This document shows positions 43,545 to 51,394 of a stretch of 64,000 nt of DNA, piece after piece. The notes beneath the pieces were generated by a model, which saw only the letters and a list, made by a program, of their open reading frames with translations, had not been told where the DNA came from and ran no database searches. A program made the translations under genes and the position numbers. The DNA comes from an uncultured Lachnospiraceae bacterium. GTDB taxonomy: Bacteria > Bacillota > Clostridia > Lachnospirales > Lachnospiraceae. The stretch spans positions 62,001 to 126,000 of the forward strand of contig CADAOZ010000001.1 of the NCBI GenBank assembly GCA_902789735.1, read 5' to 3'. Every line of letters starts with the position of its first letter. Within the stretch, counting starts at the first letter, position 1.

Positions 43545-43940
43545 ATGAACATAGCATTAATCGCGCATGACGCCAAAAAGAAACTGATGCAGAACTTCTG
43601 CATCGCCTACAGGGGGATACTCAGCAAACACAATCTGTACGCGACCGGAACCACCGGCAGGCTGATCGAAGAGGTGACCAACCTTAATGTACATAAGCTG
43701 CTGGCGGGCCACCTGGGCGGTATGCAGCAGATCGGGGCTTCCATTGAGCAGGACGAGATCGATCTGGTCATTTTCCTGCGTGATCCCTTAAATCCCAAGG
43801 TCCATGAACCGGATGTCAACAAGGTCATCCGGCTCTGCGACATGCATAATATCCCGCTGGCCTCCAATCTGGCCACCGCGGAACTCCTGATCAAGTCCCT
43901 GGACCGGGGAGATTTTGAATGGAGAGAGATGTATAAATAA
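43545..43940 (+). CDS. mgsA: Methylglyoxal synthase-like protein with the catalytic base replaced
   Basis: A 131-residue member of the methylglyoxal synthase family, which converts dihydroxyacetone phosphate to methylglyoxal and phosphate. The fold signatures are all there: '[13 protein letters not shown]', '[12 protein letters not shown]', '[15 protein letters not shown]' (equivalents of Asp91, His98 and Asp101 of E. coli) and '[11 protein letters not shown]'. The catalytic base Asp71 of E. coli, in 'GPMGGDQQ', is Met60 here ('GHLGGMQQ'), and the preceding Pro is His. Activity may be lost or changed. Position after rodA is conserved in Clostridia. Confidence 0.9.
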   Translation: MNIALIAHDAKKKLMQNFCIAYRGILSKHNLYATGTTGRLIEEVTNLNVHKLLAGHLGGMQQIGASIEQDEIDLVIFLRDPLNPKVHEPDVNKVIRLCDMHNIPLASNLATAELLIKSLDRGDFEWREMYK

Positions 43941-44008
43941 GAAAGCAAAGGGCCGGTACCGCGCCTGTTGAACGTATGTTCCGGGAACCCGGGGAAACGG
44001 GATTGATG

Positions 44009-44037
44009 TTGTATTTTGGCCCTGAATCATCTATAAT
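44009..44037 (+). promoter_or_regulatory. Promoter for the P-loop protein gene
   Basis: TTGTAT (44009-44014), 17-base spacer, TATAAT (44032-44037). A small ACCGC/GCGGT hairpin follows in the leader at about 44049-44062. Confidence 0.6.
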
Positions 44038-44100
44038 GAGTAAAAGTACCGCGACTGCGGTTCAAATAACAAATACCAGTAAGGTAGGAGGGTACGTCCA

Positions 44101-44520
44101 ATGGTTCAGTTGATCATAGGCAACAAAGGTAAAGGAAAAACCAAATGCTTATTGGATAAAGTCAATGCTGAAGTCAAAACAGCGATGGGCAGCATCTGTT
44201 ATGTAGACAGAAGCACCCAGCACATGTATGAGCTCAACAACCGGATCAGGCTGATCAATATCAGTGACTATATGATTGAGAATACAGACCAGTTCCTTGG
44301 CTTTATCAGTGGTATGGTTGCGCAGGATCATGATCTGGAGCAGGTCTATTTCGACGGTTTCCTGGATATGGCATGTCTGCAGGGCCAGGATATCACTCCC
44401 GCGATCCGCAAGATCCAGAAAATCAGTGATGCGTTTGATGTCAACTTTATCGTATCTGCTTCTCTTGACGAGCACGAGGTGCCCGAGGAGCTTAAAGAGC
44501 TGATCGCCGTTGCTTTATAA
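44101..44520 (+). CDS. Small P-loop protein of unknown function
   Basis: A 139-residue protein that opens with a Walker A loop 'IIGNKGKGKTKCLLDKV'. A hydrophobic strand plus acidic residues ('LEQVYFDGFLDM') may be the Walker B region and 'VNFIVSASLDEHEVP' a sensor strand. Such proteins are sometimes labelled PilT-like in related genomes, but the protein is too short for PilT and has no pilus context. It is monocistronic between its own promoter and a hairpin terminator. GTAGGAGGG lies 7 bases before the ATG. Confidence 0.75.
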   Translation: MVQLIIGNKGKGKTKCLLDKVNAEVKTAMGSICYVDRSTQHMYELNNRIRLINISDYMIENTDQFLGFISGMVAQDHDLEQVYFDGFLDMACLQGQDITPAIRKIQKISDAFDVNFIVSASLDEHEVPEELKELIAVAL

Positions 44521-44546
44521 TTACTAAATACTGAATATTGTCAGGG

Positions 44547-44578
44547 CCCCGGGAATCCTTGATTCCCGGGGTTCCTGT
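44547..44578 (+). terminator. Terminator after the P-loop protein gene
   Basis: An 11-bp perfect stem (44547-44557 with 44561-44571), loop CTT, tail TTCCTGT. Confidence 0.65.
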
Positions 44579-44630
44579 ATCACCTGCGGCATCTGCCGCC
44601 TGCACAATGGTTTAGACAGAGGTATCTGAG

Positions 44631-46025
44631 TTGCCTTCTACAAATAATCAAATACAGGGTTCCCGGAGGGAACGCTTTTCCAATTTGAATATTGGCCTGG
44701 TCATTTTTTTTGTGATCCTGATCTATCTGGTGACGACCATCATTCTTTTTCTGACTTCCCGGAAAACGGATGTTTACGAGGTGCGGATGGGAGCCCTTTC
44801 CGACCGCACCATTTACCGGGGGATCGCCCTGCGTCAGGAAAAAGTGGAGACCAGCAGCTATACGGGATATATCAATTTCTATAATAAAGAGACAGACAGG
44901 ATCGGTGCCCAGACACTGGCCTATACCATCGATGAGGACGGCCGGCTGGCAGATGATCTGGACGCGGACAAGCAGGCGGACCAGCGTTTTACCGCCAGTG
45001 ACTATGCCGCCTTCCGGCGGGAGGTCATTTCCTTTACCGGAGATTTTCGTAAAGAGAATTTCCAGACTTTATATGATTTCCGGAATTCCATCATGAGCGC
45101 TTCCCAGAAGGTCTCCAACCGCAGTATCCTGGGCAGTATTAAGGATCTTGAATCCAATTCCATCCACATGTGCTACGCCCACGGCAGCGGCGATGTGGTC
45201 TATTCGGTGGACGGACTGGAGAAGATGACCTTTGACAAGCTGACGCCGGATACATTCAACGAGAACAAATATAAGCGCACCGTCATTACCAACAACCAGC
45301 AGGTCAAAGAAGGAGATCCGGTCTTCAAGCTGATCTCCAGCGAGCGCTGGTCCGTTGCGATCCAGGTTCCTTCGGAGGAAACGGCACAAAAGCTGGTCAG
45401 CCAGAAATATGTCAGAGTCCGCTTTCTGCAGAACTCCCTGGAGTCCTGGGCCCATGTGACGGACCGGGAGGGAGAGGATGGCAGCTGGTATGTCAATCTG
45501 GAATTCACCAATTCCATGGTCACCTTCTGTACGGAACGGTTTTTGGATCTGGAAATATATACCAGTCAGGAGACCGGACTCAAGGTGCCGGTCACTTCGA
45601 TCACCAAGGGGGAATTCTACCTGGTTCCCAAGGAGTTCCTGACCACCGGCGCCGGCGGTGAAAGGGGTGTCCTGCTGGAAGTCTATTCCGAGGACGGCGG
45701 CAAATCCACCCAGTTCGTGGCGTCTACTCCCTACAGTGAAACAGAGGATTACTATTATCTGGACAGTTCGGGCCTGAGCAGCGGTGAGATCATTGATATG
45801 CCGGATTCGACCAGACAGTATACGATCGGAGAAAGTGACGAACTGGTCGGCGTTTATTATATCAATAAGGGATATGCGGATTTCCGTCAGATCCGTATCA
45901 TTTATCAGAATGAGGACTACGCCATCGTTGAACCGAACTCGGCTTATGGACTGATGGAATATGATTATATTGTCCTGCACGCGGATACGATCAATCCGGA
46001 TGAATTCGTGACGGATACCCATTGA
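44631..46025 (+). CDS. HlyD-like membrane protein of the division cluster
   Basis: A 464-residue protein with a short basic N-terminus, one membrane helix (about residues 22-44: 'IGLVIFFVILIYLVTTIILF') and a long extracytoplasmic part rich in beta strands, resembling the HlyD/secretion-adaptor fold ('GDVVYSVDGLEKMTF', 'VKEGDPVFKLISSERW', 'LKVPVTSITKGEFYLVPKEF'). No ABC partner is adjacent. In relatives a protein of this type lies upstream of yggS and sepF, so it may belong to cell-envelope or division functions; its role is unknown. Start TTG with AGAGGT 8 bases upstream. Confidence 0.75.
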   Translation: MPSTNNQIQGSRRERFSNLNIGLVIFFVILIYLVTTIILFLTSRKTDVYEVRMGALSDRTIYRGIALRQEKVETSSYTGYINFYNKETDRIGAQTLAYTIDEDGRLADDLDADKQADQRFTASDYAAFRREVISFTGDFRKENFQTLYDFRNSIMSASQKVSNRSILGSIKDLESNSIHMCYAHGSGDVVYSVDGLEKMTFDKLTPDTFNENKYKRTVITNNQQVKEGDPVFKLISSERWSVAIQVPSEETAQKLVSQKYVRVRFLQNSLESWAHVTDREGEDGSWYVNLEFTNSMVTFCTERFLDLEIYTSQETGLKVPVTSITKGEFYLVPKEFLTTGAGGERGVLLEVYSEDGGKSTQFVASTPYSETEDYYYLDSSGLSSGEIIDMPDSTRQYTIGESDELVGVYYINKGYADFRQIRIIYQNEDYAIVEPNSAYGLMEYDYIVLHADTINPDEFVTDTH

Positions 46026-46118
46026 CCGGGACGCGGCGGAAAACCGGGACGTGCCGGAAAACGGACTGCTCCGGCTGGATGCGGACCCGGAAGATAACAA
46101 GGAAAGGAAGGAGCACTT

Positions 46119-46808
46119 TTGGTCAGAGAAAACCTTATAGCAGTAGAAGAAAAGATCCGGGAGGCCTGCGCCCGCGCGGGCAGGAACCGGGAGGATGTGA
46201 CCCTGATCTGCGTGACCAAGACCAAGCCGGTGGAAATGCTGGAAGAGGCTTACGCGGCAGGACAGAGGAATTTCGGTGAGAACAAGGTCCAGGAAATCTG
46301 TCTGAAAGCGCCGCAGCTGCCGGAGGATATCCGCTGGCATATGATCGGTCATCTGCAGCGCAACAAGGTAAAACAGGTCATGGATAAAGCGGTCATGATC
46401 CACAGTGTGGACAATCTGCGGCTGGCGGAAACGATCAGCCGGGAGGCTGTCAAACGGAACATGGTCATGCCCATCCTGATCGAAGTCAACGCGGCCGGAG
46501 AAGAGAGCAAGTTCGGCATTGCCTTGGAGGAAACGGAGCAGCTGGTCAGACAGGCGGCAGCCCTGCCGGGACTTCAGATCGCGGGCCTGATGACCATCGC
46601 CCCCTATACAGAAGATCCCGAAAGCAACCGCCTTTATTTCAGACAGCTCAGGGAATTATCTGTTGACATCAAAAGTAAATGCATTGATAATGTGACTATG
46701 GACCATCTTTCCATGGGGATGACCGGAGATTATCAGGTCGCCATTGAAGAGGGTGCCACGCTGATCCGGGTCGGTACCGGTATATTCGGCGAGAGAAATT
46801 ATGTCTGA
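46119..46808 (+). CDS. YggS family PLP homeostasis protein
   Basis: A 229-residue alanine-racemase-fold protein that binds pyridoxal 5'-phosphate and keeps PLP and amino acid pools balanced. Typical motifs: PLP Lys34 in 'CVTKTKPVE', 'FGENKVQE', 'WHMIGHLQRNKVK', 'HSVDNLRLAE', 'LSMGMTGDYQVAIEEGATLIRVG'. It is the ylmE position of the Gram-positive division cluster, in front of sepF. Start TTG with AAGGAG upstream. Confidence 0.93.
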   Translation: MVRENLIAVEEKIREACARAGRNREDVTLICVTKTKPVEMLEEAYAAGQRNFGENKVQEICLKAPQLPEDIRWHMIGHLQRNKVKQVMDKAVMIHSVDNLRLAETISREAVKRNMVMPILIEVNAAGEESKFGIALEETEQLVRQAAALPGLQIAGLMTIAPYTEDPESNRLYFRQLRELSVDIKSKCIDNVTMDHLSMGMTGDYQVAIEEGATLIRVGTGIFGERNYV

Positions 46809-46882
46809 TCAATGATTTAAAAGGGCGGGAGGATCACTTCCACAGCCCGGCCTGATACAGACACCTTGAAAGGATCTTTGTA

Positions 46883-46922
46883 AAAGATATCTTTGGAAAG
46901 GCCGTCCTATCAGGGATATATA
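46883..46922 (+). promoter_or_regulatory. Palindrome and promoter before sepF
   Basis: A perfect 12-base palindrome AAAGATATCTTT (46883-46894) overlaps TTGGAA (46893-46898), which has TATATA (46917-46922) after an 18-base spacer. The palindrome could be an operator. Confidence 0.4.
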
Positions 46923-46941
46923 AGTAAAAGGAGTAGCCGGC

Positions 46942-47502
46942 ATGAGTGTAATGGATAAGCTGATCAACGCGATGAAAATCAATGATGATCCCTACGATGA
47001 TGAGCCTGATGATGATTACTACGAAGACGAAGAAGAGGATATAGAAGAAGAAGACAGCCGTGAAGAGGAGGCAGAGGAAGCGCCTGCTCCCCGTCAGGTA
47101 CGGAGGAGAGCGCCTGCGATCGAGAAAGAACCGGCTCCCGCCAGGACTGTCCGCAGATCCATGGGGGATTCCGGAATGGAAGTATGTGTACTGAAACCGC
47201 AGAATGTCAATGACGCCAGAGATATTACAGATACACTGCTGATGGGCAGCACGGTCGTACTGAACCTGGAAGGCCTGGATGTGGAGATTGCCCAGAGAAT
47301 CATTGACTTTACGTCCGGCTCCTGCTACGCGATCAAGGGAAATGTCATGAAGATTTCCCATTATATTTTTGTGATCACGCCTGCCAATGTAGATATTTCA
47401 GGTGATATCAGCGCAGCTTCCTCCATGAAGGACGCTTCGATGAACCTGACATCCCCGTTCGCAGCCAAGACAAACCCCTTCGGCCCGGGTACCCAGGGCT
47501 GA
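46942..47502 (+). CDS. sepF: Cell division protein SepF
   Basis: SepF binds FtsZ and membranes and aligns the Z ring at the septum. The 186-residue product has the short N-terminal amphipathic membrane helix ('MSVMDKLINAMKI'), a very acidic linker ('DDEPDDDYYEDEEEDIEEED' region), and the globular SepF domain from about residue 80 ('VCVLKPQNVNDARDITD', 'VVLNLEGLDVEIAQRIIDF', 'ISHYIFVITPANVDI'). Strong AAAGGAG site. In most relatives ylmG, ylmH and divIVA come next; here a terminator and an AroB-like gene follow. Confidence 0.94.
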   Translation: MSVMDKLINAMKINDDPYDDEPDDDYYEDEEEDIEEEDSREEEAEEAPAPRQVRRRAPAIEKEPAPARTVRRSMGDSGMEVCVLKPQNVNDARDITDTLLMGSTVVLNLEGLDVEIAQRIIDFTSGSCYAIKGNVMKISHYIFVITPANVDISGDISAASSMKDASMNLTSPFAAKTNPFGPGTQG

Positions 47503-47523
47503 GCGCAGGAAACAGTTTGACCA

Positions 47524-47561
47524 GCCTCTCCTCTGGGCTTGCCCGGCGGAGAGGCTTTTCC
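47524..47561 (+). terminator. Terminator after sepF
   Basis: GCCTCTCC (47524-47531) pairs with GGAGAGGC (47548-47555), inner GGGC/GCCC stem, tail TTTTCC. Confidence 0.8.
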
Positions 47562-47601
47562 GGTTATAAAGAAGTTTGGATTCAGAGGAGATTCGATTCA
47601 T

Positions 47602-48723
47602 ATGGAAACAGCGAACAATGAAGGCAGGAGACTGACCGTGCATCAGGACGGCGTCCCCTGCTATGATATCGTTTACAGGTCTTCCTTTGAGGATCTGGGC
47701 AGGGAGCTGACGGCCCTGGGATATGCGGGGCGGCAGTTCTGTATCGTTACAGACAATCATGCAGGCCCCCTTTACGCGGAACAGGTCTGCAAAGCCCTTG
47801 CGGAGATCTGCCCGGAAGTCCCGGTCTGCACCATAGAGGCCGGCCGGGACCGGAAAGACACGGATCCCGTGGAAACTATCATCAGGTTCCTTACAGAGGA
47901 ACAGATTGACCGGAATGGTCTGCTGATTGCCCTGGGCGGCACCCGTGTGGCGGACGCGGCAGAATCTGCCGCTGCCGGTTTTCAGGGGGGCACCGGATAT
48001 ATCCGGATTCCCACCAGTCTGACTGCACAGACGGAATTGTCTTTCGGAGACAGGGCCGGCGGGGATGCCGGCGCCGGGAATAATATGTCTGTGCCGGCCT
48101 GTATGCCCCTCCTGGTCTACATCAATGTCTCTGTTCTGGAGACGCTGGATGACAGCTGCTATTGCAGCGGCTTTGCCGGGGTCATGCAGCTTGGCCTGAT
48201 CCGGGATGAGGCTTTTTACGTATGGCTGCTGGAGAATATGTATGAAATCCTGAGCAGAGAAGCGGAAACCATGCAGATTATGCTGCGGCGCAGCAATGAG
48301 ATCAGAAATGAGATCCTGAACCGGGGCGCCGGGGTAGAAGAAGGCCGGATGCTGCTCCGGTTAGGCCATACCATCGGCCGCGCGGTCGGAAAATACAGCG
48401 GTTCCCGCCGTACCAGCGGGGAATGTCTGGCCCTGGGCTGTGTGGCGGCCGCTTATATTTCCTGGAAAAAGGAAATGATTTCAATGGATGAATATTATGA
48501 GATCCGGGACATGTTTGTTCCTTTCGGGCTGCCGATCAGTGAGGACCGGCTGGACGAAAAGGAGATTCTGAAATTGACCGGGACAGACAACGAAGACGAG
48601 AGCGGCAGGCCCTGCTTTGTGCTCCTGCGGGGAATCGGGCAGGCAGTTCCGGATGAGACGGTAACGAAGGAGGAGATCCTGGCTGCCATTCATGAGATTC
48701 ATTATGTGGAGGATGGAGAATGA
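47602..48723 (+). CDS. Degenerate 3-dehydroquinate synthase-like protein (AroB family)
   Basis: A 373-residue protein that aligns along its length with 3-dehydroquinate synthase ('LLIALGGTRVADAAESAAAG', 'YIRIPTSLTAQTELSFGD', 'LLRLGHTIGRAVG'). Key residues are changed: the zinc-ligand Glu of 'SGFAEV' is Gly193, the zinc-ligand His of 'HGE/HGD' is Ser272, the second His of 'GHTxGHA' is Arg260, the substrate Lys of 'GGK' is Arg, and the Lys of 'GKN' is Asn. Only His256 of the zinc site remains. It cannot be a normal AroB. Start at 47602 has AGAGGAG upstream. It is coupled to lspA by an ATGA overlap, so it is translated. Confidence 0.85.
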   Translation: METANNEGRRLTVHQDGVPCYDIVYRSSFEDLGRELTALGYAGRQFCIVTDNHAGPLYAEQVCKALAEICPEVPVCTIEAGRDRKDTDPVETIIRFLTEEQIDRNGLLIALGGTRVADAAESAAAGFQGGTGYIRIPTSLTAQTELSFGDRAGGDAGAGNNMSVPACMPLLVYINVSVLETLDDSCYCSGFAGVMQLGLIRDEAFYVWLLENMYEILSREAETMQIMLRRSNEIRNEILNRGAGVEEGRMLLRLGHTIGRAVGKYSGSRRTSGECLALGCVAAAYISWKKEMISMDEYYEIRDMFVPFGLPISEDRLDEKEILKLTGTDNEDESGRPCFVLLRGIGQAVPDETVTKEEILAAIHEIHYVEDGE

Positions 48724-49310
48724 GCCGGGAAACAGCTGACAATCATAAAAAAAGCGCGGAGCAGGGGCGTGGAGACCGGGTGCGGGACGCTTTCCGTCTG
48801 ACGCTGATCGCGGAGACGGTCCTGACGTTCCTGCTGGTCCTTCTGGACCAGGTCACCAAAGTGGCGGCGGTCTCGGCCCTGAAAGACCGGGATCCCTTTA
48901 TCCTGATCCCCGGGGTCTTCCAGCTGCAGTATCTGGAGAACCGGGGCGCAGCCTTCGGCCTGCTGCAGAACGCCAGGATTTTCTTTCTGGCCGTCACCCT
49001 GGCCGCCCTGGCGGCGGTCCTGTATGTCCTGCTGCGGCTGCCATTAAGACGTAAATACATTGTTATGCGCTTTCTGATGGTATTTATAGCGGCGGGAGCA
49101 GTCGGCAATATGATCGACAGGGTCTTTCTGGGCTGTGTCAGGGATTTTCTCTATTTCTCCCTGATCGATTTCCCGATTTTCAACGTGGCGGATATCTATG
49201 TGACCTGCGCGACCATCCTGCTGATCCTGCTCCTTCTGTTCTATTATAAGGAGGAAGAGGATTTCGCGTTCCTGTCCCCCGGCGGGAAGAAGGGAAAGTC
49301 AGATGACTGA
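48720..49310 (+). CDS. lspA: Lipoprotein signal peptidase (signal peptidase II)
   Basis: Membrane aspartic protease that removes signal peptides from prolipoproteins such as the barnase lipoprotein at 53406. The 196-residue protein has four hydrophobic helices and the two catalytic Asp motifs, 'GNMIDRVFLGCVRDFLYF' and 'FPIFNVADIYVTC'. 'NRGAAFGLLQ' is also conserved. It has an N-terminal cytoplasmic extension of about 28 polar residues and a charged C-terminal tail. It overlaps both its neighbours (4 and 8 bases). Confidence 0.95.
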   Translation: MSRETADNHKKSAEQGRGDRVRDAFRLTLIAETVLTFLLVLLDQVTKVAAVSALKDRDPFILIPGVFQLQYLENRGAAFGLLQNARIFFLAVTLAALAAVLYVLLRLPLRRKYIVMRFLMVFIAAGAVGNMIDRVFLGCVRDFLYFSLIDFPIFNVADIYVTCATILLILLLLFYYKEEEDFAFLSPGGKKGKSDD

Positions 49311-50235
49311 GAACCGTTTCTGTCTGACAGAAGAATATGAAGGGGAAAGGATCGACAAGGTCCTGGTCCGCCTGCTGGAGGATACTTCCAGGAACTACCT
49401 GAAAAAACTGTTTGCCGACGGCAGTGTGCAGCTCAACGGAAAGGCCGTCAAGCCTTCCGCCCGGGTCAAAGAGGGAGACGAGGTATGGATCGCCATCCCG
49501 GACCGTGTCGTACCGGATATTCTGGCGGAAGATATCCCTCTGGAGGTCCTCTATGAAGATGAGGATGTCCTGGTGGTCAACAAGCCCAAGGATATGGTGG
49601 TCCATCCGGCCGCCGGCCATTACAGCGGAACCCTGGTCAATGCGGTCATGTACCGCTGCCGGGACCAGCTGTCCGGGATCAACGGGGTCCTGCGGCCCGG
49701 TATCGTTCACCGGATCGATAAAGATACGACCGGGTCCATCATTGTCTGTAAGAATGACGCATCTCATAACAGCATCGCGGCCCAGCTCAAGGACCATACC
49801 ATTGTCAGGAAATATTACGCCATTGTGTACGGCTGTCTGAAAGAGGATGAGATGGTCATCGACCGGCCCATCGGCAGAGATCCCAAAGACAGGAAGAAGA
49901 TGGCGGTCCGGCCGGACGGCAAACGGGCCGTGACCCATGTCCGGGTCCTGGAACGGTTCCGGAATTATACCTATGTGGAATGCCGTCTGGAGACAGGAAG
50001 AACCCATCAGATCCGGGTCCATATGGCCTTTGCCGGACATCCCCTTCTGGGAGATACCGTTTATCAGGGCAGTCGTAAGTGCCCTTTCCAGACCCGGGGA
50101 CAGTGTCTGCATGCCGGGATCCTTGGCTTTGTCCATCCCAGGACCGGGGCTTATATAGAGACCAGCGCCCCCCTGCCGGATTATTTCACGGCGATTCTGG
50201 ATACGCTGCGGTCCCGGGAAGGGAACGGCGGCTGA
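49303..50235 (+). CDS. RluA family pseudouridine synthase
   Basis: A 310-residue synthase that isomerises uridine to pseudouridine in RNA. It has an N-terminal S4 RNA-binding domain ('GERIDKVLVRLLEDTSRNYL', 'VKEGDEVWIAIP') and the catalytic domain with Asp in 'GIVHRIDKDTTGSIIV' and 'LETGRTHQIRVHM'. The S4 domain and the place after lspA match RluD-type enzymes (23S rRNA), though the precise target is not readable. The ATG overlaps the lspA stop by 8 bases. Confidence 0.93.
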   Translation: MTENRFCLTEEYEGERIDKVLVRLLEDTSRNYLKKLFADGSVQLNGKAVKPSARVKEGDEVWIAIPDRVVPDILAEDIPLEVLYEDEDVLVVNKPKDMVVHPAAGHYSGTLVNAVMYRCRDQLSGINGVLRPGIVHRIDKDTTGSIIVCKNDASHNSIAAQLKDHTIVRKYYAIVYGCLKEDEMVIDRPIGRDPKDRKKMAVRPDGKRAVTHVRVLERFRNYTYVECRLETGRTHQIRVHMAFAGHPLLGDTVYQGSRKCPFQTRGQCLHAGILGFVHPRTGAYIETSAPLPDYFTAILDTLRSREGNGG

Positions 50236-50311
50236 TATGGCCGGAAGCGTCCGCCCGGAATCAGTACCTGTAAGATGACTGTACAAGCTGCACAATCTGA
50301 CGGGAAACAGA

Positions 50312-50340
50312 TTGATAGTTTCGGACAACTTTGCTATAAT
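50312..50340 (+). promoter_or_regulatory. Promoter for the cytidylate kinase-like gene
   Basis: TTGATA (50312-50317), 17-base spacer, TATAAT (50335-50340). The leader to 50467 is about 120 nt and contains GCATTGC repeats and a TTTTTT run, but no clear riboswitch. Confidence 0.8.
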
Positions 50341-50467
50341 AAGGACATATAAAGCAGGGCGCATTGCATAGATTGTACAGGCAGACCGGCATTGCTTTTT
50401 TTACGGCCCCTTGTGTCCGGGCAGCCTGGCACCGGCTGAAATGCCTTTGTTAACAGGAAGGTCCACT

Positions 50468-51118
50468 ATGAATACGATCATTACAATCGGCAGACAGTAT
50501 GGTTCCGGCGGCAGATTCGTCGGGAAACTGATCGCGGAGCATTACGGAATCAAGTTCTGGGATAATGAACTGCTGGACCGGGTAGCGGCGGAGAGCGGCT
50601 ACGCCAGGGAGATCCTGGAGAAGCAGGATGAGAAGCCCACCAATTCCTTCCTCTTCAGTCTGGCCATGGATTCCTATTCCTTTGGCTATTATACGCCCGG
50701 GCTGCTGGAAATGCCTCTGTCCCAGAAGATCTTTCTGGCCCAGTATAATGTCATCCGGGATATTGCCAAAGAAGGACCGGCCGTCTTTGTAGGACGCTGC
50801 ACGGACGTGGCGCTGGAGGATTTCCCCAATGTCCTCAATATCTTTATCCATGCCAGTGATGATTTCAAATACCAGAGGATTTCCACGCTGGACGCCTATC
50901 CGGATATCAAAAACCGGGACAAGGCCCTGGAACTGTGTATGAAAAAGGATAAGCAGCGGCAGAGCTACTATAATTACTATTCCTCCAAAAAGTGGGGACG
51001 GGCGGACAGCTATCATCTGACAGTGGACACCTCCGTGCTCGGGATTGAAGGAACGGCCAGTATGCTGATCGCTGCGATCGACGCCTTTGAAGCTGTCAGG
51101 GACGGCGGAACGGAATGA
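50468..51118 (+). CDS. Cytidylate kinase-like family protein
   Basis: A 216-residue P-loop kinase-like protein. The N-terminus 'IITIGRQYGSGGRFVGKLIA' holds the glycine-rich nucleotide loop, and 'KFWDNELLDRVAAESG' follows as in CMP kinase. It is shorter than Cmk and lacks its full CMP-binding insert, so the phosphate acceptor is unknown; families of this kind are common in Clostridia. The start at 50468 has AGGAAGG upstream; a longer in-frame start at 50411 would extend into the leader. Monocistronic. Confidence 0.85.
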   Translation: MNTIITIGRQYGSGGRFVGKLIAEHYGIKFWDNELLDRVAAESGYAREILEKQDEKPTNSFLFSLAMDSYSFGYYTPGLLEMPLSQKIFLAQYNVIRDIAKEGPAVFVGRCTDVALEDFPNVLNIFIHASDDFKYQRISTLDAYPDIKNRDKALELCMKKDKQRQSYYNYYSSKKWGRADSYHLTVDTSVLGIEGTASMLIAAIDAFEAVRDGGTE

Positions 51119-51269
51119 GCTGACGCGGACAGGACGGCCCGAAAGGGAGGTCCGAAGGAAGAGAAATGTATCAAGACCTTGGGGGAGGTTCACATATTAT
51201 CCACGAACGGCCGTCCGGCGGGAGCCGGCAGGCGGCCATTTCTTCCGGTCCGTTTTCATTATCAGTTGG

Positions 51270-51309
51270 GAGACCTGTACAGTTCATCGTACAGGTCTCT
51301 TTTTGTTTT
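51270..51309 (+). terminator. Strong intrinsic terminator
   Basis: An 11-bp perfect stem GAGACCTGTAC (51270-51280) with 51289-51299, 8-base loop, followed by TTTTTTGTTTT. Confidence 0.93.
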
Positions 51310-51329
51310 CTGTTTGCCGGTTTTGCTTT

Positions 51330-51335
51330 ATAATG
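51330..51335 (+). promoter_or_regulatory. Promoter -10 for the pyrophosphatase gene
   Basis: TATAAT at 51330-51335, with only weak -35 choices (TTTTCT 17 bases or TTGTTT 20 bases upstream). It argues that coding starts after about 51342. Confidence 0.5.
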
Positions 51336-51394
51336 AGAATGAACAGCAGTTTGAAAACCCTTTGGATGAGATTGAGGAAGGATACAGAGCGAAG

